DNA from: Oscheius dolichura
Lineage: Eukaryota; Nematoda; Chromadorea; Rhabditida; Rhabditidae
NCBI GenBank assembly: GCA_932521035.1
Contig: OW051496.1
Coordinates: 5,270,001 to 5,334,000 of the forward strand
DNA length: 64,000 nucleotides
Direction of reading: 5' to 3'
The notes below the pieces were generated by a model. The model saw nothing but the letters and a program-made list of their open reading frames with translations. It did no database searches and was not told the DNA's origin. Position numbers and translations under genes: made by a program. Positions 35,729-47,836 of the stretch are shown one piece after another; the stretch's first letter is position 1; each line of letters starts with the position of its first letter.

Positions 35729-38412
35729 ATGTTAGTAATGTTCTGGTCGTGGCTACGGCCTCTCCTCCTCTCCCTCTTCTTTCTTCCTTCCGTCTTAGCT
35801 CAACTTCGTCACATATCCCCTTTCGAATTAACTATAAATTCCGGCTCAATACGCGGAGAGCGTTTGGTTTGTCCTTCCCTTGTTCCCCCTTTCCCAATCT
35901 CTTGTTTCAGATAATCCGCGGTGAAGACTACACCATCTTCAAAGGGATCCCCTACGCCATGCCACCCGTGGGATACCTCCGATTCCAGGTGAGGCTCTCT
36001 CTGCCCTCCTCTAACTCTATCCCCTATAGTTACCAAAAGAGCCAGCCAAATGGAGAGGGGTCATGAACGCGACCCAGTACAGTGCGATGTGTGTCCAGAG
36101 GATGGACGACCTCCTGACGGATCCCGAACGGCACACGGCGCACTTCTCCGAGGACTGTCTCTACCTCAACGTCTTCTCCCCCACTCCTGTCAGTTCCCTT
36201 CCTCCCATACTTACAGTAACCCGTTACAGTACCAATACACAAATGACACCTATCCGGTGATCGTCTTCATCCACGGAGGAGACTTTCAATCAGGAGGTAA
36301 GAGGTGTTCCCCTTACTGGGTAATGCCCTTCTTCAGGTGGAAGCGACTACCCCCAACACGCAATTCTAGACAATTTTGTCTCTAGGAAAGTTGTTTTTGT
36401 TACTTTCAACTACCGACTCGGACCATTGGGTAAGGTGCCCTTTCCCCAGATACACCTTCTCTCCCGTTCCAGGCTTTCTTTCAACGGGTGATAAAGTTTT
36501 ACCAGGGAACATAGGACTATGGGATCAAATTTGGGCCCTCAAATGGGTCAAGGTGAGCTCTTTCTCCCGTTTTCATCTTATCTTCTATTTCCAGACAAAT
36601 GCTGAAGTGTTCGGAGGTGATCCGAACAACATCGCCCTGATGGGAGCGGGCAGCGGTGCCTCTTGTGCTTCGATCCTGGCCCTCTCCCCGCGAGCCGAAG
36701 GTAATTCCCCGTGTTCCGCCGCCCCGAAAAAGTCGAAAACTCATCGGTCATTCTAATCATCCGGGACCACCAGCGTCGTCTTTTTTTGTGGTCTTTTGTT
36801 TTTCTGACTAAAGTCGGCGACATGCAGTCCCGGAAGACGCGCGATGTTTTCGGATCGATGTCGTCAGGCGTCGTCAAAGGAGCTGACGAAACGCAACGGA
36901 AGTCGTCCGCCACAATGGCGAGACTCTTCAATTCGTCCGATTGAGTCTCCTTCTAATCATGGGCCCTAGGGCTCTTCCACAAAGTCGTCCTCATGTCTGG
37001 CTCGGCCCTCCAGCCGGGCATCGTCCGCGACACCGCCGTCAACGCCACCTGGGCACTCAACGAAAAAATGCAGTGCAGGTAAGGATCCGGTTATCGGTTT
37101 CCAAATTAGATTCAGGTCATTTAATTCCTCCGAACTGCTGGACTGTTTTCGGAAAAGAATGAGAGACGAAATCTTAGATTATAAGGTAGGACAACCAGTC
37201 GACCTGTAGTAGTCCGCTTTGCAGAGGTTACACTGGGACGACTACCAAGAATTCGTGCCCGTTGTGGACGGGCCGGGAGGTGTCATCCCAGACATACCCG
37301 AGGACCTGGCCAAGCACAGGAAAAAGGTCCCGATGATATTGGGCACAACGAAGGACGAAAGTTCGCTGAGGATATGTATGGTCCCTTTCTTCTCCAATTA
37401 TCAGAGCATTTCCAGTGATCTTGAACGAGAAGAACGTCAACTTCAGTGACTTGACTCCCCAGGTGGCCGAGAAACTGGCCGAGAACCTCACAATGGGCTA
37501 CAAACAGTTCAACAATCACAAGCTCATCGCCCAAGTTTGTCTCATCCCCGGATTACGGTAGTTATATATTTCAGGGAGCCAAGTCGGAGTACGTCTGGTC
37601 GAAGACAGATCCCTCGATGTCGGACACCATCGTCTTCGAGTCCATCCTCAAGGTAGTACTAGCTAATGCTGAATACCTCCCGCCATTCCAGATGTATTCC
37701 CATTTTTGGTACGATGCCCCGATATCCCGCCTGGCCACGTACTATGCCAAGCAGAAAGTGCCCGTCTATCTTTATTCTTTCGATCACGTCAGTGAAAATT
37801 TCTATGATTATGAAAGTGAGTGTCTCCCGGATCAAAAGACCAAAACATAATCCCCAGGAGCTTTCCACGGTGTGGACAAACTTCATCTCTTCAATATCAC
37901 CCCTCGCTTTCTCAATCGACGGAAAGATCGCAACTGGCAGTTGGATCAACGGGTCGTCGAGATTTTCTCAGAACTTATTGTTAATTTTGTTAGGTTTGGG
38001 TGAGTTTTACTTGATGGAAATGGAAGTAAAGATAAATTTCAGTCAACCCACACCGGAGAACTCGGGGTTCGCCTTCAACTGGACAGCCACCGACCCAAAC
38101 GAGCTGAACTACCTCTCGATCACGGACAGCCCCTCGATGGAAGTCGGCTTCCGGTGGCAGGGACACGTCTTCTGGAACTGGTATGCCCGCTCGCTGGATG
38201 CTGTCGACGTGGGCAATCTCCAGAGGATAGCCCAGCTGGACAAGGACGTCGGCAACTGGCAGGTACTGTCCTCCTCCTCTGGCCTTATCCCCCTTCGGCT
38301 ATTTCAGTTCGCGGCGGCCCTCCTGGGATTCTGCTCGTTGTTTTTCTTCGCGATCCTCGTCGGTCTGGCCTGTTACTGTACCCGCAAGGATTCGGACGAC
38401 GACGAGCTCTAG
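35729..38412 (+). CDS. glit-1: Gliotactin/neuroligin-type carboxylesterase-like transmembrane protein
   Basis: A signal peptide (MLVMFWSWLRPLLLSLFFLP..VLA) is followed by an alpha/beta-hydrolase of the carboxylesterase type: FKGIPYAMPPVGYLRFQ, EDCLYLNVFSP, the oxyanion loop VIVFIHGGDF, FVTFNYRLGPLG and GNIGLWDQIWALKWV. The nucleophile elbow reads LMGAGSGAS where active enzymes have GESAG, so the catalytic Ser is Gly. KDESS and AFHG keep the other triad positions roughly. A C-terminal membrane helix (FAAALLGFCSLFFFAILVGL) precedes a short acidic tail ending DDDEL. This is the layout of non-catalytic adhesion members (neuroligin, gliotactin). Worm glit-1 is the closest idea, but the symbol is tentative. 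About a dozen introns; one (36703-36968) is about 265 bases. Confidence 0.82.
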
Positions 38413-40870
38413 CCACCGCCCCTCCTCCGTGTGATCATTCCTCCTCCCACTGCTCCGGGTCGTTACCTCCTCGAATTGAACCGAAATTCCGGCGAGATAA
38501 CGACGCCAGGATTCAGGATATCAGATATCATTGTTTGTCTTTTTTGTGCTTTTTTATCTCTGCTTTAGGTATAAATTTTTATTTTCCTACAAATCGAAAG
38601 AGAGCACGCGCCTTGTACAAAAAGGGCGGCAACTTTGAGGCTGACGGCCAATAAATTAGTCGGACATCGACATTTGTCATCGCTACAGATAGGCGCTGAA
38701 TCAGACCGTAATCAGCGGAAACCATCTTCGGTCTAATTCCAACAGAGCGTAGCGCACTGCGACACGAGGGCGCCCAACTCGCAATTCTGTCAAAAACAAA
38801 AGTTGTGCCATCCGTACCCAGCCTTGCTCTTCGAAGGACAGGGCCACCAAAGCTAGGGCTATCAGTAGAAGCCGAGCTTAATCTGTGACCTAATTCAGTT
38901 AGTTGTCCGCGATGAGACGTCGCGGCGCCGTCGAGATGCAAAAACGAACTCTGCTCGAGGCAACAGGTCCGCCGGAAGTTGCCGATTTGCACCCGCACTA
39001 AATTTTCACGTAGAACCCTGAGAATCACCGGCGGTGGTCGTCTCTACCGGCCCATCGGACACGAGTTCGGGTTAACGAGGCAGAGACACAAACAGAGAAG
39101 AGAATGACACAAAGCGACCCGGGGTCAGGCCTTCGCCTCTCCATTTTGCAGCTGCCCAAAAAGATTTCTTCTGTGCGTGAGAGGGTCGGGAATAGCTTGT
39201 TTGTTGGAGGGCGACCTCCTTCCACGCAAAATTTCAAACAAATCCCGCGTGACTCCCCGAATTAGAACGTCCGTGGCTTCAGGCGCAATACCAGTTATTC
39301 TACGAGAAACTTCTGCTTCAACTCGCCGGCCGAAAGGACACCGGACGGGAAAGAGTCGTCTATTTTGATATTAGCCTCTGTAAACAACGGGTTGATCAGA
39401 TCATTTGGCGAACTGATTTCTGACTTTTCCTCGGGAGGAAGTACCCGGAGAAGAAATACTGATTTTCACCGGCTTTTTATCAATTCTTCATGGTCATCGC
39501 CAACCCTACAAAGACGGATGGGCTAGCCAATTTTCAGTGGCGACACTTTTGTGATTTTTCGCGGGCGGAACCTAAAAATGCTCGGTCCACCCTACTCAAT
39601 TTCACTTCAAGGCCGGCTGGCCGACTGTTAGGTAATTGTGGGCTTCCGGGAGTGCAGAATCTACAATAGAAAAAAAGATGTCACCCAATTTGAAGGAGGT
39701 CGTGGGCCATACAACGCGAAAATTGCGATTAGGGCCCACGTGATTGTACTCTGCACCGGAGGAGGAGGAGAAGGACTGCCCCTGAAATCTAGACGAATCC
39801 CTCCGGAAGGGCGGGTCGGGACATTCCAGTCCAGGGAGTTCTTTGACTGATCCGTGGGTGTACTGTTCTGCTAATTGAAGGTGTGGCCGGGTCAGTTTCA
39901 GGTCAGATTCGACTGCCCCTCACCTCGTCCTCCCACGCCGCATTCCTCGTCCTCGTGAGGCCACCCGCTGGCAGGAGGAGGTCCACTTCCACCCCCTTGT
40001 ACCTGGAGACGGGGGCCCTGTCCCCCTCGAGAGACGTACTGTCTATCATTGTCTTATTTTTTGGATTACGTTCTCTTTCGCGGCGATCGGAGGCAAAGAT
40101 AGAAGGCAGGAAGTACATGATAATTAGAGGCTAGACAGGGCAGGTGGAACAGTCTCTCGAGACACCTCTGAACTCGCCTGGTTCCGGCCATAAAGCCCGA
40201 CGACGGCCTCGACGGCAACATACGGAGCCCGGGACACGAGGCCGATGGTCAGTTGAAGCGACCTTGAAGATTTCCGCTCTCGCACTGTTTTCACGCGTCG
40301 TTTGCACCACCGATGGACTTTTGGATGCCATGGAAAAAATGGTGAAATGGCTACGGAGACGAGAGAAGCCAGTCAAGCAAAGAAAACAGACAAAGGCATT
40401 TCGAGGCAAAAAGTGGCTGCTAATTCATCGACTCGGTTAGCTGATTCCCGTCTTCTTTTCCTTTGATCTGTGGATTGAGGGATCTGTCCAAGTTTGTATA
40501 AATGTTCCCGATCTCGAGAGAGATACACGAAGTGAAAGTCTTGTTGTTTTCCGGCCGGGGGAACTGTTTTCGTCTCTGTTCCAAATGAGTCAACCTCAGG
40601 AATTAATTACCGGGACACGGAGGAGGAGGGTGGGGTTCGAGGGGGAGGAATGTTCCCACGCTTCTCTCCAGGATGCCACGGCTGACGTCTTGGTTTCTTT
40701 CTACGGTAGACACCCACTAGGAGGGCCCGCCCCTTCCATACAGTCTGCGTCGGTCTGAATAGCCGCCCGCTTCTATTAAAAGGGCGCTTCGTGAGGGGAC
40801 CCCTGGCTATTCTATTCCTTCGCTTGGCCTACAGCCAACCATTATTCACAGAGAGAGTACGAGCAGCAGC
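38413..40870. other. Intergenic region before the ADAMTS gene
   Basis: No recognised gene. A 149-codon minus frame (38579-39028) and several shorter frames lack domains and splice structure. GC-rich with GGAGGAGG and CT-rich tracts. A TATTAAAAGG-like box about 100 bases upstream of the ADAMTS ATG may be part of its promoter. Confidence 0.4.
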
Positions 40871-43800
40871 ATGTCAGCCTGGCTCTGGCTCGCACCGGCT
40901 CTCCTCCTCCTTTCTCAGGTAGGCCGTCCTCCTCCTCTCCATCCCCTCTCTCTTCCCAGTTCCCCTCAATTCTCGAGTAATTTAAAAAAACCCAAGGGAT
41001 ACCCCGTCTGGGTAAATTGCTTCCTCGTCCACAACCTGTTTTCACACCATTTGGTCACGAAACAAGGGGGTCAAAACCATAGAAGAGAATGGAATTGTAC
41101 CTTTTTCCCCGGCTACTCCGACGTTTTCCCCACTCCATCGGCCTTGAACTCGTCTGACTCCTCGCTTTCCCTCCTCTTGACTATCACAACCGGAAATTTC
41201 ACCCCCTCGTCCAAATATCACTTTGTCTTAGGCGGGAGAGACAGGCGTACGCATCCCCCCGAAGGCAGTCCAAAAAAGAGTCACCGATCCTGACACCTTT
41301 ACCAGCACGGATTTTACGATTTCACGCCGTCGAGCAGCGCGCACATAATCGTATGGTTTTTGTATGGATCTGACTAGAAATGACCTGTCGTCGTGCACCT
41401 CCACCTCTCCCGGGAAAGCGTTTTAAGGCAATTAGCTCAAAAAGTGACGTTGGCGTTGAGTGTCCATCATCTTTTTCGCCTCCTTCTCATTTAGCCATCG
41501 TTTACTCGATTGGCCGTCATCCATTGTCGACCTTGTCACTTTTACAAACGGATGAAATAATCAGGCAGAGATGTCCATTTCCGCCCGTGGCGCGTCTGCG
41601 GCGGGGTCACCTTGGCGCGTCCGACTGTTTCATGCTAAGGCGCTTCTCTCCCTTTTCTACCAAGGGCGATCCCCCTAAACATTAATATTTTGGAGGATGG
41701 AACACGAGTAGTCGGAACACGGCAATGTTTCGTTTATCAGATGAGGAGACCCTGAATTTGATGGGGTTTGCAGGGGCAAAAAACGAGTGATTCGATAAAG
41801 CAATTATGAGATTACAAGGGGAAAAGGAGGACTGACCCACGTGACCCAAAACCAGCTCGACTAGCCTCAAACATCATTTTGTTCTCTCCTCCGGTGAATC
41901 TAGGTTAACCCGTGTAGTTTAAAGGGTAGCAGATAGCAGACGAGGTCTTCCTCCACTGTCATCCTCCTCTTATCCTCCTCCTCCTCCTTCTCCCCAAGGG
42001 GGATCGATAGTGCCGCTCGTTTTCGATGTTCAGTTGGCAGCAGCAGTAGTGACAATTGATAAAAAGCCGAGAAAGCGTCCGTCAGAATTCTCGAAGCCGA
42101 TAAGGTACGAGCGTTTCGCGTTCGCGTGTTGTAACAGACGCTGCTATTCGGAAGTGCGGCCATTATGAGCAATTAGGAAAGTTTGTTGGTGAGGTCGACG
42201 GGTATTGTAACAGCCATTTATACAAGGGACAGGGCGAGTGTTTGTTTTGCCTTTTGGATATGAGGCTGACCGGGGGAGAAGCCCAGACGAGAGAGAGAAA
42301 GAGGAAACCTGTAGCCAAGGGTGCTCGACTGCTGATGAGAGGAATGATTACAGGGGGCCGACGGCGTACTGCATTTCTTCACCCCGGAGGAGCTGCGATA
42401 CACCTTCGGAGTGCAAAGGGTGGAGGACGTGCCCCCACATGAGGAAGTCTTCCCGAGGTTGATAAACTCTCAAGACGGTTCCCTGAGAGGCCTCCAAGTT
42501 CAGGTAGCCTTTTTAGACGCCAAAATGTTACACCGGGGAGAGTTCAGGTGGGGGAGAAGACCTTTGACCTGGCCCTGTTCCCGTCTGTTCAAGATCTCAT
42601 CTCCCCGCATACGACGATCGTCCATCGAGATGACAAGAATGGCGGTAAGTGTGCTCCCCCGAATATGACCGAGACGTTGTTCCAGGCCGACTTCAACTGA
42701 ACGAGCAAGCCACGAATTGTCACTACCGATTCGTATCAAACCACACCCTTGCTGCCATCTCCACATGCGACGGACGAATTGTGGGTACACCGTGGGAGCA
42801 TTGATTTTCGGGTGCCCCTTTGGAGGCACTAGGGGATAGGAGACAGTCTAGGCTACAACCGGGCCCCAGTCAAAAAATGACTGGTGGGAGGGGGTCATCC
42901 CCATTCTTGATTCAACACAGAGAACCCTAACTACCGCAAGTCATCCATCATTTTGCCGGTTCAGAGCTGAACCACCGCCGAACAATTTTTAAAACACCCC
43001 GCAGTATGCGAGAGAGAAAGAGAGAGAGATTCTCCCCGTTTCCCCCCTTTCCAAGAAAAGTAATGAATCCGGGGGAGGAAGTCGCTCACACACGCGCTAG
43101 ACACGGAAGGTCGGCCCGATCAGGTGCCAAACCGATTCGATTGGAACAGTTTAGACCGTTCAAGGACAGTGCTTGTTTCAGAAAGGGACTATCATTGACA
43201 AGGACGGCATCCACGTTATCCACCCCTACCCGGATGTCCATGCCCACAGGTCGAAGAGACAGGCCGACAATGGTAAAAGGGACCAAGGGGCAGAAATACG
43301 GCAGATACAGAACATGGAGTACACGTTGTCTACAAGAGAGAGTCCCTGGCCCCCCAGGAGGACTTCTGCGGCCTGGACAACGTCGTGAGCGAGGACAGTC
43401 TCTTCGAGGACGAGTCTGCCATCTTCGAAGACGTCTTCGTCACCGGGCAGAGGCTGATGCAACAGAGCGACCTCATTGTAAGTATACTGCTCCAGACGGG
43501 GAATAACGGGCCAAATTGAAGGTGGAGCTGGCAGTATTCGTGGACGAGACCCTCTGGAGACACTTCAGCAGCAAATATGGCGGACAGGCCACCAGGAAAC
43601 TCCAGGACTACACGCTGACCCTGTTGAATAACATCCAGATAATGTACTACCAGCCGACGGCCAGTCCTCCTATGACCTTTCGCGTCATCCGATACGAGGT
43701 GTTGACCAGCCAGCCAGTATGTTCTTTTTCTTACATTTTACGGTCTTATCTGACAAAAAGCAACCAGACGAGTTCAGGCTTCGATCGCGGGTTACACTCA

Positions 43801-46800
43801 CAGCCACGGGAATGCCCAGATGTACTTGGATCGATTCTGCCGGTACCAGCGGAATCTCGGGGTCCGCGACTGGGACCACGCCATCATGCTCACCGGGTAC
43901 GTGACTCGCCCCCTCCCGCATTGTAAATTACTGGCGCCACTCGCGCAAACGGGAAAGACAAGACGCTTGATACGGCGGCTGCCATGACCGTTTTTAGGTG
44001 GCGATTATAGCTGAGGGAGTGAACACAACCGCCATAATATGAATAGACCAGTGTTTTGTAGGTACGACATTCATCGGGGAGCTGGAAGTCGCTCCATCTC
44101 GGGAATTGCCCGTCTCGACGGCATGTGTGACCCCTGGAATACCTGTACCCTGGCCGAGGGACTCGACTTCACCTCTGCCTTTATCGGGACACACGAGCTC
44201 GGACATAGGTCTGTTTTATAATATTACCCAACAGGATAGTGTCTATTCAGTGTGGGAATGCGACACGATGAGCCCTACTGCCCATCTAAACACATCATGA
44301 GCTCCTCTCTCGGTCCCGGAAAGGTCACCTGGTCAACTTGTTCCCTCAGGGACTACCACCAGTTCCTCCAAAGAATGGAGTAGGTTCCCTTTTCCCTTCC
44401 CTTCTCACCCCATCCTCCTCCAGTGCTCGTGGGAAGAATTGTCTCCGAGTCTCGAATATGAGAGTCAAGATGGCCATCCCTGTGGACAGTAAACCTGGCC
44501 AAATCTACGACGCCAACCTTCAATGCGAGTTGATGCACGGCCCGGGATATCAACAGGTAAAAGCCACGATCGTTTTTCTCCAGTTGATTTTACTCGAAAA
44601 CTGTTTCGGGCGCCACTTCCGTTTTCCATTAAAGCGCAGCTGGAAACGGCCTTTTGCGCGTCGCGAACAAAGGGACTTCCTCGAAATAAATATACTATGC
44701 TTTCCAGATCACCCCCAGGGTCGACACGGCCGACGGCATCTGCTACATGATGTGGTGTGGTCAGTCGACCTTCGGAAGGATCATCACCTCCCATCCTGCC
44801 CTGGAGGGAACCTTCTGTGGACCCAACAAGTGGTGCTCCTTGGGGAGATGTGTTCCCTGGACCTCTGGAGACGTCGGAGTGCCCACTGTGGCCACGACCA
44901 CCCCACAGCCCTTCCAACCCGTCCAGACGACCCAGCCATGGCGCCCGGCCCTTCCTCAGAAAGTGGACGGTGGCTGGTCTGGCTTCTCCTTCTTGGATTG
45001 TCGCCAGTGTGGCTGTTCTGGCATCTCTGGCTCCATCGGTCTGGCCGTCACCCGTCGTACATGCACTGCTCCGTCTCCTCAAAATGGCGGAGAAGACTGT
45101 ACCGGCTCCACCCAGCGAGCATTCGTTTGCAACCGAAACTGCGCTGCCAAGAGCAGTAAAACAGTCGACGAGGTAGGGCCACTTGACCAAAAATCAAAAA
45201 ATTTGAAAACAATCACTGTCTGTGCGCATACTTTTTAAAGAGACCTTTTTGGCACAATGGGCTGATTGAGGGCGTGGTGTTCCAGGAAACCGTTCCATAG
45301 ATCGAAAGCCTCGAAAAATAGACATAAAATGACTAATTTCAGTATATCACGGAGAAGTGTACCGAGCACAAGAAAATCAAGAACGACAACGAGCTGACGG
45401 GCACCGGCAGCCAGCTGAACCGCTTCCCCCAGAGGGCCTGCAAGGTAATTATCCCGGTGTCCTTGGCGTCCTCACGAAAATCGTCTTAAACGACGCACAA
45501 GAGCCGCACTTAACCCCCGCACGGAAGTAGTCAAGCGCTCTTTGTCTCTCCTGGAGAGATCAAAAAGTTCGGTACCCGATGTTATGAGGAGGGCACAGTT
45601 CGACTTCTCTCTGCAACGTATCCCTCGGCCGCTGCGCGCTCTTCGTTGACCCCGGTGCGATGTCATTGAAACGCAGAGCGCGGAACACCAACTCTCGGTG
45701 ATACGGAGGAAACGATGATTTTGCAGGTCTTCTGCGATGTGATCAATCGCTTTGGGAGTCAGAGGAATTACCGATTCTTTGGCGACAACCTGCCCGATGG
45801 AACTTCCTGCGGTTTCGACCGATACTGCCTGGACGGAGAATGCCTGGTGAGGAAGGCTCCCCCTCTCGTCAGTATGGGATATTCTAGGCCCTCTCCTGTT
45901 CGAACAACGTCCTTATGGGAAGAGACGTCGGCTGTCCGCCAGACACCTGCCCGGCTCAAGAGACCAACTACGAAGGTGTTTGGGGCACTTGGAGCCCTTT
46001 TACCGAATGCAGTGCCAGCTGTGGCGGTGGATACAGGAAGAGGACCCGCTACTGCCCAGTCAAGGGGCAGTGCCGCGGTGCCGAAGCCGAGTCAGAGAAG
46101 TGCAGCTTGGATGCTTGTCCAGCGATACCTGAAACCGGTCCCAATAGGTACTAGCCAAGGGGAATCTCGTAAATTGTCACATTTCAGTTGGTCAACATGG
46201 ACCGAATGGAACTCGTGCTCTGTCTCCTGCGGACGGGGATCCCAAGCCAGATACAGGAAGTGTCAGACTCCTCAGAGGACACTGGCCTTCGATTGCCCTG
46301 GTGAGAGTGGCACCGGCAAAGACGGCATTCGAAGAACTCTTCACAGAGGTGCTTACTAACCCATTAACCCCAGCTAGGAGCTTCCTAATACGCTTTATCA
46401 CATAACCCGGCCATTATTTCTCTTCTCGTCCTCTTCTTGACAACACCCCCTTTCAGAGAAGAACATCGAGGTACGAGCCTGTGACGCCGGCTCGTGTTCG
46501 GCTGTGGGAGTGTGGGCCAGCTGGGCCGATTGGAGCACTTGCTCGACCTCTTGCGGACCGGGAATTATGGTCAGACAACGAGCTTGTCGCAGAGAGCCTT
46601 GTGATGGATCTGCCCACGAGAGAAGATCCTGCAACCAGGGCACCTGCCAGTCTACTGGCTCTTGGTCTCTGTGGAATCAATGGTCCGAGTGTAGTAGACT
46701 TTGCGGGAGAGGTCTGCGATCGAGGAGCAGGTAGCCCTTTCGTTGTTCCCTCGATAATCTCATCCTCTCAGGAGTTGTGTCGGCGGTTCTGGCTGTTCTG

Positions 46801-47638
46801 GTGCTGGAATGGAGCAACAGTACTGTAACGAGCAAGCGTGTGAGACTAGCAAAGGCGGTGAATGGTCGACATGGTCGATGTTTTCCCAGTGCTCTGCGAG
46901 CTGCGGTGCCGGAGTAAAGAGGAGGACGCGGTTCTGTCGAAGTGGCAACTGTCCCGGAAATTACAAGGAAAGCGCCATCTGCAATGATAGGGACTGTGAG
47001 AACAGGAATGCTGCCTGGGGAGGTGAGGAATGAGAAACACGGGATGGTTACGGGTTTAACAGATTCCAAGGACGGCGTTCCCACGGGAAACGAGATCTAA
47101 ACAACCCTTAAAAAACGTAAGCAGCGTGCCGTGATACCCTGCATGTGGCTTCCCAAAGCATTTCGACCAGTTGTGACAAGTTTTGTATGCTAATTTCCTA
47201 ACTTTACTTCTTGTATTAGTCGACGCGTTTAATTTTTGAAACGGCCGAAACTTCCGCCGGCTAAATTTGTCATGCCGGCACATACTTCATAGGAATTTTT
47301 CGTAACGGATATTGTCAAGGCGAATGCTGCCATGGATTAAACGGGCTTTTGTCTTTTGCCTGCGTTTGAAATGTTTGATATAGTGTGTGGTTTTGTTGAT
47401 TCTAGGACTGCATCCATTTCCCTCTTCTTTTGTGTGGGGCGTGAAGCCGTGTGCATCTCCCTCCATTTCCCTCACTAATGTCCATCTTTCAGGTTGGGGC
47501 TATTGGTCCAGTTGCTCAGAAGTTTGTGGAGAGGGTATTCGGAAGAGGGTGAGGAAGTGCTACGGCAGTGGCCAGTGCGGCGGCAACGAGTACGAGCAGC
47601 AACCCTGCTACCTGCGGGCCTGCAGTCGCCGTCTCTGA
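40871..47638 (+). CDS. ADAMTS-type secreted metalloprotease
   Basis: Signal peptide [16 protein letters not shown] in exon 1 (40871-40918) joins, after a 1435-base intron, to [20 protein letters not shown] of the prodomain. RSKRQ is a furin site. The catalytic domain begins [20 protein letters not shown] and has the zinc motif [13 protein letters not shown], split by an intron after 44208. A disintegrin-like part ([19 protein letters not shown]), [15 protein letters not shown], a degenerate first thrombospondin-1 repeat ([12 protein letters not shown]), the Cys-rich/spacer-like [20 protein letters not shown], and then about five canonical repeats (for example [77 protein letters not shown]) end at YLRACSRRL. 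Similar to worm ADT proteins, which shape cuticle and guide gonad or body growth. Several introns are unusually long (1.4 kb, about 400, 290 and 470 bases). Confidence 0.88.
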
Positions 47639-47826
47639 TCCCGCCGTCAGCCCTTAGTTCCAGCTAGTCCAACCTCCTCCAAAGATCATATGTACCGATG
47701 TTGTACCGTCTTTTTTTGTATTTATTGTCCGGTCACGCCTGGCCTCCTTCGGGAATCAGGGGTCTCTCAATGCGGGTTCTATTTTGTAATAATCATAGAG
47801 ATGTGCCTGTTGTACAAACATAAACA

Positions 47827-47832
47827 TTTATT
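47827..47832 (-). terminator. Poly(A) signal of the Na+/K+-ATPase beta gene
   Basis: AATAAA on the minus strand, five bases after the stop codon. Confidence 0.6.
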
Positions 47833-47836
47833 CATT

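Noticed and set aside
38579-39028. 149-codon minus-strand frame
   Set aside because: No recognisable domain, no ATG context or splicing, and other frames are also long in this GC-rich stretch.
44600-44655. Inverted repeat CCGTTTTCCA / TGGAAACGG in an ADAMTS intron
   Set aside because: Short, with one base unpaired, and inside an intron of moderate length; chance is likely.
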